This document shows positions 1-6,108 of a DNA stretch of 6,244 nt, piece after piece (within the stretch, counting starts at the first letter, position 1; every line of letters begins with the position of its first letter). Under the pieces are notes generated by a model. That model searched no databases, was not told where the DNA came from, and saw nothing but the letters and a program-made list of their open reading frames with translations. The stretch lies in NCBI GenBank assembly GCA_029938515.1, contig JAOZUU010000176.1, positions 1 through 6,244 of the forward strand, given 5' to 3'. The DNA comes from Desulfobacterales bacterium. Lineage in GTDB: Bacteria; Desulfobacterota; Desulfobacteria; Desulfobacterales; QNYZ01. The translations under genes and the position numbers were made by a program.

Positions 1-1206
1 GATGGTCAGGTCGATGCCGCATTTGGCCGCATGTTCTTTGTAAAGAACGGCGGTATCGACCGCCCCGGTAAAAGCGGCATCCGAGACAGCGATTTCGACC
101 TTCAGTGAATCCAGCCCTGCCTTCTTCAAATGAAATTTGGCCTTTTCCGGATCATACTTGCGCTGTGGTAATTCGGCATAATAGAGCTGCGCACGCCCGA
201 TGGGATGATCATTACCGACCTCGCCATAGCCGTGTATAATAGTTTTGACCAGGGCTTCACGATCAATGGCATATTTTAACGCGAGACGTACATCGTTGTT
301 ATCAAAAGGCGCTACGGTCGCGTTCATCGGGAGCGTATAGTGCTGTGCCCCTGTTATTTGGGTCACTTCAACCTTTTTATTACGTTTCAACAGATGTACC
401 GTTTTTAGATCACATCGATCCATGGCGTGAATGGCGCCGGTGGATAGTGCGTTTGTTCGGGCGGCGACGTCGGTGATCACCAGATGCTCAATGGTGTCAA
501 AATGACCCCGGCCTTCCTTCCAGTAATTGGGATTGCGTTTGAGTTGCGTGGCCACACCCGGATCGAATTTCTCAACCACGTAAGCACCGGAACCGATACC
601 CGAAGTAGCATCAATTTTGCCATCTTTCGACGGCAGAATAGGCAGATGGTAGTCCGACATCAAAAAAGGAAAATCCGCGTTACCACCGGTAAGTTCAAAA
701 ACCACCGTATCTTTGCCGTCGGCTTTAATCGTGTTGATGGCTTTTACAATCGGTTTGGCGGCCGACTTGGAGTCTTTGCCGCGATGATGATTGATGGATG
801 CAATGACGTCATCGGTGTCAAGGGATTTACCATTGTGGTGCGTCACACCGTTTCTCAGTTTGAATCTCCAGGTTTTGGCATCTTCTGATGCCTCCCAATC
901 GGTCGACAGATCACCGATTAATTTGTTTTTGTTATCCACTTCGGTCAAATAGTTATACGCTGCATTGGTAATGAGCTGTGTATAGGTATGCGTGGTGGTG
1001 GCCGGGTCCAGTGAGTCTGTCGTTGAACCGGCTCCTATGCCGCATTTAAAATGGCCACCTTTTTTCGGTGCGGCATTAGCGATGGAAGCAAACATGGAGT
1101 CGGCCATTGAAATACTGACTCCAGCAGCGATAGCCCCAACCATGAATTCACGCCGGGACATGTGTCCATCTGTTGCAAGTTGTTTTAATTTAGCAATCTT
1201 ACTCAT
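1..1206 (-). CDS. ABC transporter solute-binding protein, family 5 (oligopeptide/dipeptide/nickel type), C-terminus cut by window edge
   Basis: This is the extracytoplasmic receptor of an ABC importer; it captures a ligand and delivers it to a DppB/DppC-type permease pair. Translating the minus strand from the ATG at 1206 gives 402 codons with no stop, still open at position 1. Family-5 proteins are usually about 500-540 residues, so roughly the last quarter is missing. Residues 17-22 read SRREFM, a twin-arginine motif. A hydrophobic stretch follows, with a likely cleavage site after ANA (43-45), pointing to Tat export. Family hallmarks follow in order: DLSTDWEASEDAKTWRFKLR (99-118), HNGKSLDTDDV (124-134), GSGAYVVEKF (205-214), LKRNPNYW (222-229), and DVRLALKYAIDREALV (305-320). 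The start is set by an AAGGAGG Shine-Dalgarno five bases upstream. The ligand cannot be read from the sequence. The family call is firm; a link to the permease at the other end is inferred. Confidence 0.93.
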   Translation of the reverse strand, partial: MSKIAKLKQLATDGHMSRREFMVGAIAAGVSISMADSMFASIANAAPKKGGHFKCGIGAGSTTDSLDPATTTHTYTQLITNAAYNYLTEVDNKNKLIGDLSTDWEASEDAKTWRFKLRNGVTHHNGKSLDTDDVIASINHHRGKDSKSAAKPIVKAINTIKADGKDTVVFELTGGNADFPFLMSDYHLPILPSKDGKIDATSGIGSGAYVVEKFDPGVATQLKRNPNYWKEGRGHFDTIEHLVITDVAARTNALSTGAIHAMDRCDLKTVHLLKRNKKVEVTQITGAQHYTLPMNATVAPFDNNDVRLALKYAIDREALVKTIIHGYGEVGNDHPIGRAQLYYAELPQRKYDPEKAKFHLKKAGLDSLKVEIAVSDAAFTGAVDTAVLYKEHAAKCGIDLTI

Positions 1207-1211
1207 TTTCT

Positions 1212-1218
1212 CCTCCTT
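1212..1218 (-). promoter_or_regulatory. Strong ribosome binding site of the solute-binding protein gene
   Basis: The minus strand reads AAGGAGG, a near-complete Shine-Dalgarno sequence, five bases before the ATG at 1206. It fixes that start in preference to the internal ATG at codon 16, which has only a poor site upstream. It also predicts high translation, as expected for an abundant binding protein. Confidence 0.8.
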
Positions 1219-1221
1219 TGG

Positions 1222-1238
1222 TGTTAAAAAATTTAACA
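1222..1238. repeat. AT-rich 7+3+7 palindrome in the leader of the solute-binding protein gene
   Basis: TGTTAAA and TTTAACA form perfect inverted arms around AAA. The palindrome sits just upstream of the ribosome binding site, downstream of the predicted transcription start. It could be an operator acting as a roadblock or a small RNA hairpin. Being AT-only at its core, it could also be chance in an AT-rich gap. Confidence 0.4.
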
Positions 1239-1270
1239 TTTGCCAGTTGAAAAATTAACCCGTTCTCCCT

Positions 1271-1298
1271 ATTTTTTTATCTGATTTTATTTTGTCAA
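1271..1298 (-). promoter_or_regulatory. Candidate sigma-70 promoter for the solute-binding protein gene
   Basis: On the minus strand a perfect TTGACA (-35, 1298-1293) is followed after 16 bases by AAAAAT (-10, 1276-1271, four of six consensus matches). Transcription would start near 1264 and leave a leader of about 58 bases that carries the 1222-1238 palindrome. The 155-bp gap between this gene and the upstream dehydrogenase gene (1207-1361) is large enough for independent control. The weak -10 limits confidence. Confidence 0.45.
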
Positions 1299-1311
1299 AG
1301 TGTATCACTTT
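1297..1311. repeat. Operator-like 6+3+6 palindrome overlapping the candidate -35 box
   Basis: AAAGTG and CACTTT are perfect inverted arms around TAT. The right end of the palindrome, in minus-strand reading, runs into the TTGACA -35 box. A site centred just upstream of -35 is typical for a transcription factor. The sequence does not match the TATGTCGACATA palindrome near the GntR gene, so a different regulator may bind here. Confidence 0.4.
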
Positions 1312-1361
1312 TCATTCAATATCTTTTTTTTCATAAAATCTTTGACACTATTTTGATGGTT

Positions 1362-2333
1362 TTAATATCCTACCTCTTGATTGAGAAGTGTCTTCAAGGG
1401 TTCATGTTTAAAAAACCGAACAAGCTCATTTGTAAGATCGCTTTTGCACTGTTCAAATGCGTCTTCTGACAGCCAGGCCGTATGCGGTGTCAAAATAACG
1501 TTGTCCATTTCACACAATGGATGATCCGGCCCTAATGAATCAAAGGATTCCACAATGTCCAGCGCAGCCCCACCTATTTGGCCCGACTTCAGCACTTCAA
1601 TCAGGGCCGCCGTATCGATAAGCTCTCCCCGGGCAGCATTAACGATGGCGGCGCCGGTTTTCATCCATTTCAGCGTATCCGCATTAAGTATATGATACGT
1701 CTGTTCAGTCAATGGTGCATGAACACACAGGTAATCGCTAGTTTTCAACAGTGCTTCAAGAGACGTCTTTTCTGCATGATAAATGGGTGTTTCCTTAATA
1801 TATGGATCGTAAAACATTACCCGAACATTGAATCCTGCAAGCTTTTCAGCAACGGACTGTGCGATCCGGCCGAAACCAAGGAGGCCGACAACACTTCCTT
1901 CAAATCGTCTCAAGGGAGCCAGGCAGTTGTAGTCATAACCGCCGGAGCGTACATGGGAGTCGGCCAAGGGGATCTTGCGAACCAGGCTGAGAAGGAGTGC
2001 CATGGTATGCTCAGCTACTTCCCGGTAATTATAGTCCGGGTTGTGGCAGGCGAGGATGCCGTGCCGCGTAGCCGCCTGAATGTCGATCAGGTCCGTACCC
2101 ACATTATTCGTAAATACCAGTTTTAATTTCGGACAAGCCTTGAAAACCGATTCGTCAAGGGGGATCAGCTCGGTAACAATGCACATGGCATCCTTTGCCT
2201 TGTCGATGATATCCTGTGTCGTCTTACAACTGTCATTAACAAGGTATGCGTCGACCGCTGAAAGAGCGTTTTCGAAGTCTTCGAGATCACTCATCGAGTT
2301 ATCGGCATAAAAGACTTTGTGTTTATTCATCAT
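1362..2333 (-). CDS. D-2-hydroxyacid dehydrogenase, NAD-binding, CtBP/phosphoglycerate-dehydrogenase-like
   Basis: This is a cytoplasmic oxidoreductase expected to interconvert a 2-oxo acid and a D-2-hydroxy acid with NAD(H). At 323 residues it is full length for the family. The substrate domain is split (about 1-100 and 290-323) around the nucleotide domain. The Rossmann motif is GFGRIA (153-158), with alanine in place of the third glycine, and the acidic residue that selects NAD is D176 in FYDPY. The catalytic triad is intact: R235 in NAARGELID, E262 in DIVESFD, and H284 in LTPHTAW. VAEHTMALLLSLVRK (106-120) and APLRRFEG (139-146) resemble the C-terminal-binding-protein subgroup. Two ATGs in tandem open the gene; a GGA eight bases before the first favours 2333. 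It lies 127 bases downstream of the aminotransferase, so it could reduce that enzyme's 2-oxo acid product. That pairing and the substrate are inferred. Confidence 0.9.
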   Translation of the reverse strand: MMNKHKVFYADNSMSDLEDFENALSAVDAYLVNDSCKTTQDIIDKAKDAMCIVTELIPLDESVFKACPKLKLVFTNNVGTDLIDIQAATRHGILACHNPDYNYREVAEHTMALLLSLVRKIPLADSHVRSGGYDYNCLAPLRRFEGSVVGLLGFGRIAQSVAEKLAGFNVRVMFYDPYIKETPIYHAEKTSLEALLKTSDYLCVHAPLTEQTYHILNADTLKWMKTGAAIVNAARGELIDTAALIEVLKSGQIGGAALDIVESFDSLGPDHPLCEMDNVILTPHTAWLSEDAFEQCKSDLTNELVRFFKHEPLKTLLNQEVGY

Positions 2334-2398
2334 TGTGAGTTCCTTTTACCGAACGATTCTCTCAAACGAATAAGGTACCATTATTTTATTTGTTTTGA

Positions 2399-2435
2399 AT
2401 CTGGCTCCATTGACTATAGAATCAATTCCCCAGAT
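2399..2435. repeat. Nested inverted repeat in the aminotransferase-dehydrogenase gap
   Basis: ATCTGG (2399-2404) pairs with CCAGAT (2430-2435), and inside it ATTGA (2409-2413) pairs with TCAAT (2422-2426). The minus-strand transcript could form an imperfect hairpin 26 bases after the aminotransferase stop codon. No run of U follows on either strand, so it is not a standard intrinsic terminator. It may affect transcript processing or stability. Confidence 0.3.
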
Positions 2436-2460
2436 GTTCAGGTTATTTAGCTCCCGTTCC

Positions 2461-3606
2461 TTAGCATCTGATCGGATCGGATTCGGATGAATGAAGCACC
2501 ATGGATAATGCTTCAATAAAGGTATCCATTTGTGCAGAGGTGCCGATTGTTACCCTGATCATGTGATCATACCCCCAGGCGTTGCACGGACGTACAAGCA
2601 CCCCCATCTTCAACAATCCATCGAAAACCCTTTGTGCGGGAAAAGGGGTTTCAAACATGAGGAAGTTGGCATGGGAAGGAATGACCCGCAATCCCATCCG
2701 GCGAAGCCGTTTTTCTGTAAACGTGCGGTGATGTTTTATCCGTGACACTGTTTTCTTATAGGTGTCCGCATCGTCATTGATGGCTGCCAGTGCCCCGGCA
2801 ATCGCGACCCGGTTGGCATTGAAGGGTTCGCTGACCGTGTTGATCACTGTGACGATTTCTTTGCCTGCCATGGCATAACCCAATCGGGCCCCCGCCAGCC
2901 CATACGCTTTTGAAAAAGTTCGTACGGATATCACATGATGCCCATCCCTGATAAGCGATACACATTCGGGGAGCAACGCACTATCGGTAAATTCCGCGTA
3001 TGCCTCATCCAGCACCATCCACGTGCGGTCCGGCAGACGATCCAGTAGTCTATCCAGCGCTTTTTTATCCACGATTGTACCCGTGGGATTATTGGGATTG
3101 GCAATCCATATCAGCTTTGTTTTTGGTCCAACCCTCTCTTCGATGGTTGAAATATCCACGCGCTCCCTGGTCATAGGAGCGTCGATAATTTTTGCACCCA
3201 TAACCTTGGATATCTCTTTATAAAGGGTGTAGGTGGCTGCGGGAATAATGACTTCGTCACCTTCTTCGATAAAGCATTTTCCGAGGGTCTGCAGCATGCC
3301 TTCGGCACCGTGGGAAACGCAGATGCAATCAGGCGAAATGCCATGAATATGTCCAAGTGTGCGGCGTAACTCCTTGAAGTTAGAATCCGGGTACAGATTC
3401 AACTTTACGAGTTCCCGCTTCATTTCTCTTAAGCTTTCGGGGTACGGTCCATAGGGATTTTCATTGGAAGCGATCTTGATAATTTCGCTAAGCCCGAGCT
3501 CATTCTGAACATCTTCGATGAATTTTCCCGGCTGATAGGGTTCCATACCATTGATGGAGGGACGGATGCCTGGGGCGGATTGATTTGATTTGGCATTCAT
3601 CGTCAC
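2461..3606 (-). CDS. hisC: Class I/II PLP aminotransferase, histidinol-phosphate aminotransferase (HisC) family
   Basis: This is a cytoplasmic fold-type I PLP enzyme. HisC itself moves the amino group between glutamate and imidazole-acetol phosphate in histidine synthesis; relatives use aromatic or other amino acids. At 381 residues it is slightly longer than typical HisC. Markers in order: SNENPYGPYP (47-56), LYPD (71-74), ANPNNPTGT (169-177), and DEAYAEF (200-206), where D200 and Y203 contact the cofactor. RTFSKAYGLAGARLGY (229-244) carries the PLP lysine K233 and phosphate-binding R241. IRVTIGT (350-356) has the carboxylate-binding R351. No other his genes are visible, and the neighbours are a regulator, a dehydrogenase and transport genes, so a catabolic role on another substrate is plausible. 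The symbol therefore marks the family. The start is uncertain: GTG at 3606 lies five bases after AAGGA, and ATG at 3600 lies eleven after. It is probably co-transcribed with the regulator 75 bases upstream. Confidence 0.88.
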   Translation of the reverse strand: MTMNAKSNQSAPGIRPSINGMEPYQPGKFIEDVQNELGLSEIIKIASNENPYGPYPESLREMKRELVKLNLYPDSNFKELRRTLGHIHGISPDCICVSHGAEGMLQTLGKCFIEEGDEVIIPAATYTLYKEISKVMGAKIIDAPMTRERVDISTIEERVGPKTKLIWIANPNNPTGTIVDKKALDRLLDRLPDRTWMVLDEAYAEFTDSALLPECVSLIRDGHHVISVRTFSKAYGLAGARLGYAMAGKEIVTVINTVSEPFNANRVAIAGALAAINDDADTYKKTVSRIKHHRTFTEKRLRRMGLRVIPSHANFLMFETPFPAQRVFDGLLKMGVLVRPCNAWGYDHMIRVTIGTSAQMDTFIEALSMVLHSSESDPIRC

Positions 3607-3681
3607 TTAATTCCTTTTAAATGGAAGGTTTATACAGTCATCGTCATGAATTGCCCAAAATACGCTTGATTTTTCGCAAAC

Positions 3682-4377
3682 TCACATAGACAGTGCCAAT
3701 GACACAGTTGTCTTGGGCTGACTTTGTTCCAGCGCTTCAAGGATACTATTCATAGAGTCGTTGATATGCCGGGACATGGCCCGTTTTGCTTTTGACAATT
3801 CGTTGTTGATCATATGATCGAAAATTTTCAAATGCTGATTGTAGGTTTCGCCCTCGTAGGTTACCCGCCAGCTATCGGACAGCAGGTGCGCGTATCGTCG
3901 CAATATGGATAGTTGGTCGTGTAGGCTGTTGAGTTGGGCTTTGAGGGGTTTGTTGTCGGTGAACTCTGCAATAAGCATATGGAAATCTTCATCCGCTTTA
4001 TTGAATTCATTCCTGTTTCCAGATGCAATCAAATCAGGATAGCCGTCGAGTAAATTCCTCAAAACCTGGATTCGATCTTCATTCAAGTTTTTCAAGGCCA
4101 GTTTAACGGCTAAAAGTTCCAGGGCTTCACGAAGCGCATAGATGTCCTCGACCTCTTTAACCGTAAATGCTCTTACGGTAAATCCCCTGTTGTGCTGGCT
4201 TTGTACCAGGCCGTGGCCAACGAGGCGAATCAGCGCTTCCCGGACCGGCGTTCGACTGATGCCCAGTTCCTTGGCAATATCCTTGTCTGATATCTTCACA
4301 TCGGGGAGAATTGTAAAGCTGAGGATCCTTGAACGAATAAGTGAATAGACTTCGGATGGCAGGTCTCTTTTATTCAT
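3682..4377 (-). CDS. GntR-family transcriptional regulator with FCD ligand domain (FadR subfamily)
   Basis: This is a cytoplasmic DNA-binding regulator, 231 residues, normal length for the family. Residues about 7-70 form the winged helix-turn-helix; DKDIAKELGISRTPVREALIR (31-51) spans the turn and recognition helix with the conserved SRTPVREAL. The wing is around HNRGFTVRAF (62-71). Residues about 75-215 are the all-helical FCD domain, starting at VEDIYALREALE. Likely metal ligands are D129 and H133 (ADEDFH), H182 and H204. FCD proteins generally sense small carboxylic acids and are often repressors of adjacent catabolic operons. It heads the minus arm and is divergent from the methyltransferase gene, with a palindrome over its own predicted -10 box, consistent with autoregulation. 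The ATG lacks a well-spaced Shine-Dalgarno: AAAGG ends one base before it. No better in-frame start was found. Confidence 0.93.
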   Translation of the reverse strand: MNKRDLPSEVYSLIRSRILSFTILPDVKISDKDIAKELGISRTPVREALIRLVGHGLVQSQHNRGFTVRAFTVKEVEDIYALREALELLAVKLALKNLNEDRIQVLRNLLDGYPDLIASGNRNEFNKADEDFHMLIAEFTDNKPLKAQLNSLHDQLSILRRYAHLLSDSWRVTYEGETYNQHLKIFDHMINNELSKAKRAMSRHINDSMNSILEALEQSQPKTTVSLALSM

Positions 4378-4381
4378 GCCT

Positions 4382-4401
4382 TTACTATGTCGACATAATA
4401 A
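4382..4401. promoter_or_regulatory. Candidate GntR operator, near-perfect 20-bp palindrome
   Basis: The core TATGTCGACATA (4386-4397) is a perfect 12-bp palindrome. With one mismatched pair it extends to 20 bp by TTA and TAA outer arms. The centre TGT-CG-ACA has the TGT-N2-ACA layout known for several FCD regulators. It begins nine bases upstream of the regulator's start codon and covers its predicted -10 box, as an autorepressor site would. A TATGT half-site recurs at 4429-4433. Confidence 0.55.
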
Positions 4402-4412
4402 TATATTGTCAA
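4384..4412 (-). promoter_or_regulatory. Candidate sigma-70 promoter of the regulator/minus-strand operon
   Basis: On the minus strand a perfect TTGACA (-35, 4412-4407) lies exactly 17 bases from CATAGT (-10, 4389-4384, four of six matches). The start point would fall within a few bases of the regulator's ATG at 4377, which would make the message leaderless or nearly so. That would fit the absence of a spaced ribosome binding site. Confidence 0.5.
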
Positions 4413-4432
4413 GTATTCTTTTTTGTATTATG

Positions 4433-4473
4433 TATAATTTCCAATTGACAACATTTTATTGGGCAGGTAAATG
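4433..4473 (+). promoter_or_regulatory. Candidate promoter region of the methyltransferase gene
   Basis: Two overlapping options exist. TATAAT at 4433-4438 is a perfect -10 box but has no good -35 at standard spacing, which would imply an activator. Alternatively, TTGACA at 4445-4450 is a perfect -35 box with a poor -10, TAAATG (4468-4473), after 17 bases. Either way the leader before the ATG at 4563 is long. I cannot choose between them. Confidence 0.35.
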
Positions 4474-4478
4474 TTGTC
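4447..4478. repeat. Perfect 10-bp inverted repeat in the divergent gap
   Basis: GACAACATTT (4447-4456) and AAATGTTGTC (4469-4478) are exact reverse complements separated by 12 bases. The repeat overlaps the TTGACA box at 4445. If transcription starts from the TATAAT at 4433, it falls at the extreme 5' end of the methyltransferase message, where it could form a stem-loop. It may instead be a second operator. No U-run follows, so it is not a terminator. Confidence 0.5.
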
Positions 4479-4549
4479 CTGTTTATGGTAACTTATATCT
4501 GTCCATAACGAGTTGCGCTATTTAACTAAATTCATTAAACCGGACCGCA

Positions 4550-4555
4550 GAGGAG
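4550..4555 (+). promoter_or_regulatory. Ribosome binding site of the methyltransferase gene
   Basis: GAGGAG lies seven bases before the ATG at 4563, which is good spacing and supports that start. Confidence 0.75.
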
Positions 4556-4562
4556 ATCGGAA

Positions 4563-5987
4563 ATGGGGAATGTCAGTCCCTCCATCAATTGCCTAACCCG
4601 TGAGCAGTGCGCCCGGGTACATGACGACTCGCTGAAAATTTTGTCTCACATCGGCATTCGCGTGGATTCAGATACGGCCAGAACTCTTTTTTCAAAAGGG
4701 GACTGCCGGGTGCACCCGGACAATCGAGTCGTCATCCCCGCCGAAAGGGTGCAATGGGCCATTGACAATGCTCCCGATAGCGTTGAGGTATATGACCGCA
4801 CCGGTAACCCGGCCTTCACCATTGGACAGCACCCCGACAGCCAAACACGATTCGGTATTGGTGTCACCAATCTTTATTTCCAGGATCCTGAAACGGATGC
4901 GGTCACGGCCTTTTCCCTTGACCATGTGGCAATTGCCGCCCAGCTTGCGGGAACGCTGACCCAGTTCGATATGCTCGCCACTCCAGGCATTGCCCAGGAT
5001 ATTTCCCAGCAAACAGCTGACCTGCATGTCACTTTGGAGATGATGGCCAACACGGTTAAGCCACTAGTGGTTCTCGTTTCGGAGCATCACTGTTTTGGTC
5101 CGATGCTGGATATGTTCGAACACATCAATGGCAACCTGGCTGACCGACCCTTTGCCATCCCATACGTTAACCCCATTTCGCCACTGGTCCTCAACGATGA
5201 AACAACCGAAAAGATGATGGTGGCCATCAACCGTGGATTGCCATTCATTTTCAACAATTACGGCATGTCCGGTGCCACTACACCTATCACTCCCGGGGGA
5301 ACGCTGGCTCTGCTTAATGCGGAGCTCCTGGCTGGCCTGGTGTTTTCCCAACTGGTCAAAGAGGGGGCACCGGTCATACTTGGAAGTCTTCCGGCAGGGT
5401 TCGATATGAGAAGAATGATGAGTCTGTATACCCCCCATACTATGTTGTTAAACCTGGCATGTGCGGAAATGATGGATCACTACGGCCTTCCCCATTCGGG
5501 GACATCGGGCAGCGGGCCCGGATGGGGTCCAGATTTATTGGCCTCGGGCGGATTCTGGATGAATCATTTTTCGAGCCTTTTGGGTAAAGTGGGGTTGGCT
5601 CCTTTTGTCGGCGGCAATTTTGATTCCATGGTATTTTCACCGGCGGCAGTGATCTATGCCGACGAGGTAATCCGACTTTCCCGAATCTTTTCAGGTGGAT
5701 TTGCGCTTGATGATGCGTCCGTGGCCCATGACCAAATAAATTCCATCGGCCCCGGAGGCAATTTTCTCATGTCCGAACTTACCGGCACGCTTTTTCGGCA
5801 GTTGCCTTACGACAGCCCCATCTGGCCGTCCCTGACCCTGAACCAATGGCATGAAAAAGGGTCGGTATCGGCGGATGCAATGCTAAGGAAACACGTCCTG
5901 AAAGTGCTTAATAATCTTGAACCGCCGACGGACCATGACGATCTGATGGAACGTGGCCACTTATTCATTGATACACTTGGCAAATAG
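4563..5987 (+). CDS. Trimethylamine methyltransferase (MttB) superfamily protein, non-pyrrolysine type
   Basis: MttB-family enzymes move a methyl group from a quaternary or tertiary amine to the cobalt of a partner corrinoid protein, in the cytoplasm. At 474 residues this is full length. The core matches the family: LTREQCARVHDDSLKILSHI (11-30), PFAIPYVNPISPLVLNDET (196-214), NNYGMSGATTPITPGGTLA (231-249), LNAELLAGLVFSQL (251-264), and IGPGGNFLMSELT (395-407). True MttB has pyrrolysine, encoded by in-frame UAG, in an AGS-x-SDAK-like segment after a LPS motif. Here LPHSGTSGSGPGWGPD (309-324) aligns by eye, with a serine near 317 at that place and no in-frame TAG. Known pyrrolysine-free members act on glycine betaine, proline betaine, carnitine or gamma-butyrobetaine, so a betaine-like substrate is plausible but unproven. 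No corrinoid protein or corrinoid:tetrahydrofolate methyltransferase is visible in the window. The gene ends in TAG. Confidence 0.9.
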   Translation: MGNVSPSINCLTREQCARVHDDSLKILSHIGIRVDSDTARTLFSKGDCRVHPDNRVVIPAERVQWAIDNAPDSVEVYDRTGNPAFTIGQHPDSQTRFGIGVTNLYFQDPETDAVTAFSLDHVAIAAQLAGTLTQFDMLATPGIAQDISQQTADLHVTLEMMANTVKPLVVLVSEHHCFGPMLDMFEHINGNLADRPFAIPYVNPISPLVLNDETTEKMMVAINRGLPFIFNNYGMSGATTPITPGGTLALLNAELLAGLVFSQLVKEGAPVILGSLPAGFDMRRMMSLYTPHTMLLNLACAEMMDHYGLPHSGTSGSGPGWGPDLLASGGFWMNHFSSLLGKVGLAPFVGGNFDSMVFSPAAVIYADEVIRLSRIFSGGFALDDASVAHDQINSIGPGGNFLMSELTGTLFRQLPYDSPIWPSLTLNQWHEKGSVSADAMLRKHVLKVLNNLEPPTDHDDLMERGHLFIDTLGK

Positions 5988-5993
5988 AAGATA

Positions 5994-6077
5994 CGGGCAC
6001 AATAAAACATTGTTTAGGAAATCTCCTTATCAGAAGTTGATACAGAGATGGGTTTTGCTTTTATTGCCCGAAGGGCA
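5994..6077 (+). other. Candidate structured RNA region between methyltransferase and permease genes
   Basis: CGGGCACAATAAAA (5994-6007) pairs with TTTTATTGCCCG (6059-6070) over 12 base pairs with a two-base bulge. The enclosed 51 bases contain two small hairpins, AGGA/TCCT (6016-6027) and TATCA/TGATA (6028-6042). The right arm also belongs to a competing local hairpin, TGCCC-GAA-GGGCA (6065-6077), so two alternative folds can be drawn. No U-run follows, so a simple intrinsic terminator is unlikely. It lies 32 bases before the permease start and could tune permease expression or transcript processing. Confidence 0.4.
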
Positions 6078-6108
6078 TTATGTACCAAAAAATAAATAGA
6101 AGGACAGC

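Noticed and set aside
484..1258. Plus-strand open frames of 134 and 88 codons opposite the solute-binding protein gene
   Set aside because: They run antisense to a minus-strand frame with clear family-5 binding-protein motifs and a strong ribosome binding site. Their own translations show no recognisable motif.
1578..2310. Plus-strand open frames opposite the dehydrogenase gene
   Set aside because: They mirror a complete enzyme with its full catalytic triad and have no family features of their own.
3601..3630. Hairpin hiding the aminotransferase ribosome binding site
   Set aside because: Only four base pairs (TTCC with GGAA) can form, which is too weak to claim.
3607..3681. Separate promoter between the regulator and aminotransferase genes
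   Set aside because: TTGGGC with a distant TATAAA can be picked out, but the -35 is weak and the 75-bp gap fits co-transcription better.
4459..4480. Sigma-54 promoter in the divergent gap
   Set aside because: A GG...TTGT pattern resembles a -24/-12 element, but the invariant GC of the -12 half is absent.
4646..5438. Minus-strand open frames inside the methyltransferase gene
   Set aside because: They are antisense to a full-length MttB-family frame with conserved motifs throughout.
4563..5987. Internal pyrrolysine codon in the methyltransferase
   Set aside because: The frame reads through the expected region (around residue 317) with sense codons only; there is no in-frame TAG before the terminal stop.
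6065..6077. GC hairpin TGCCC-GAA-GGGCA as an intrinsic terminator after the methyltransferase gene
   Set aside because: The stem is only five base pairs and is not followed by a run of T; the permease gene starts shortly after on the same strand.
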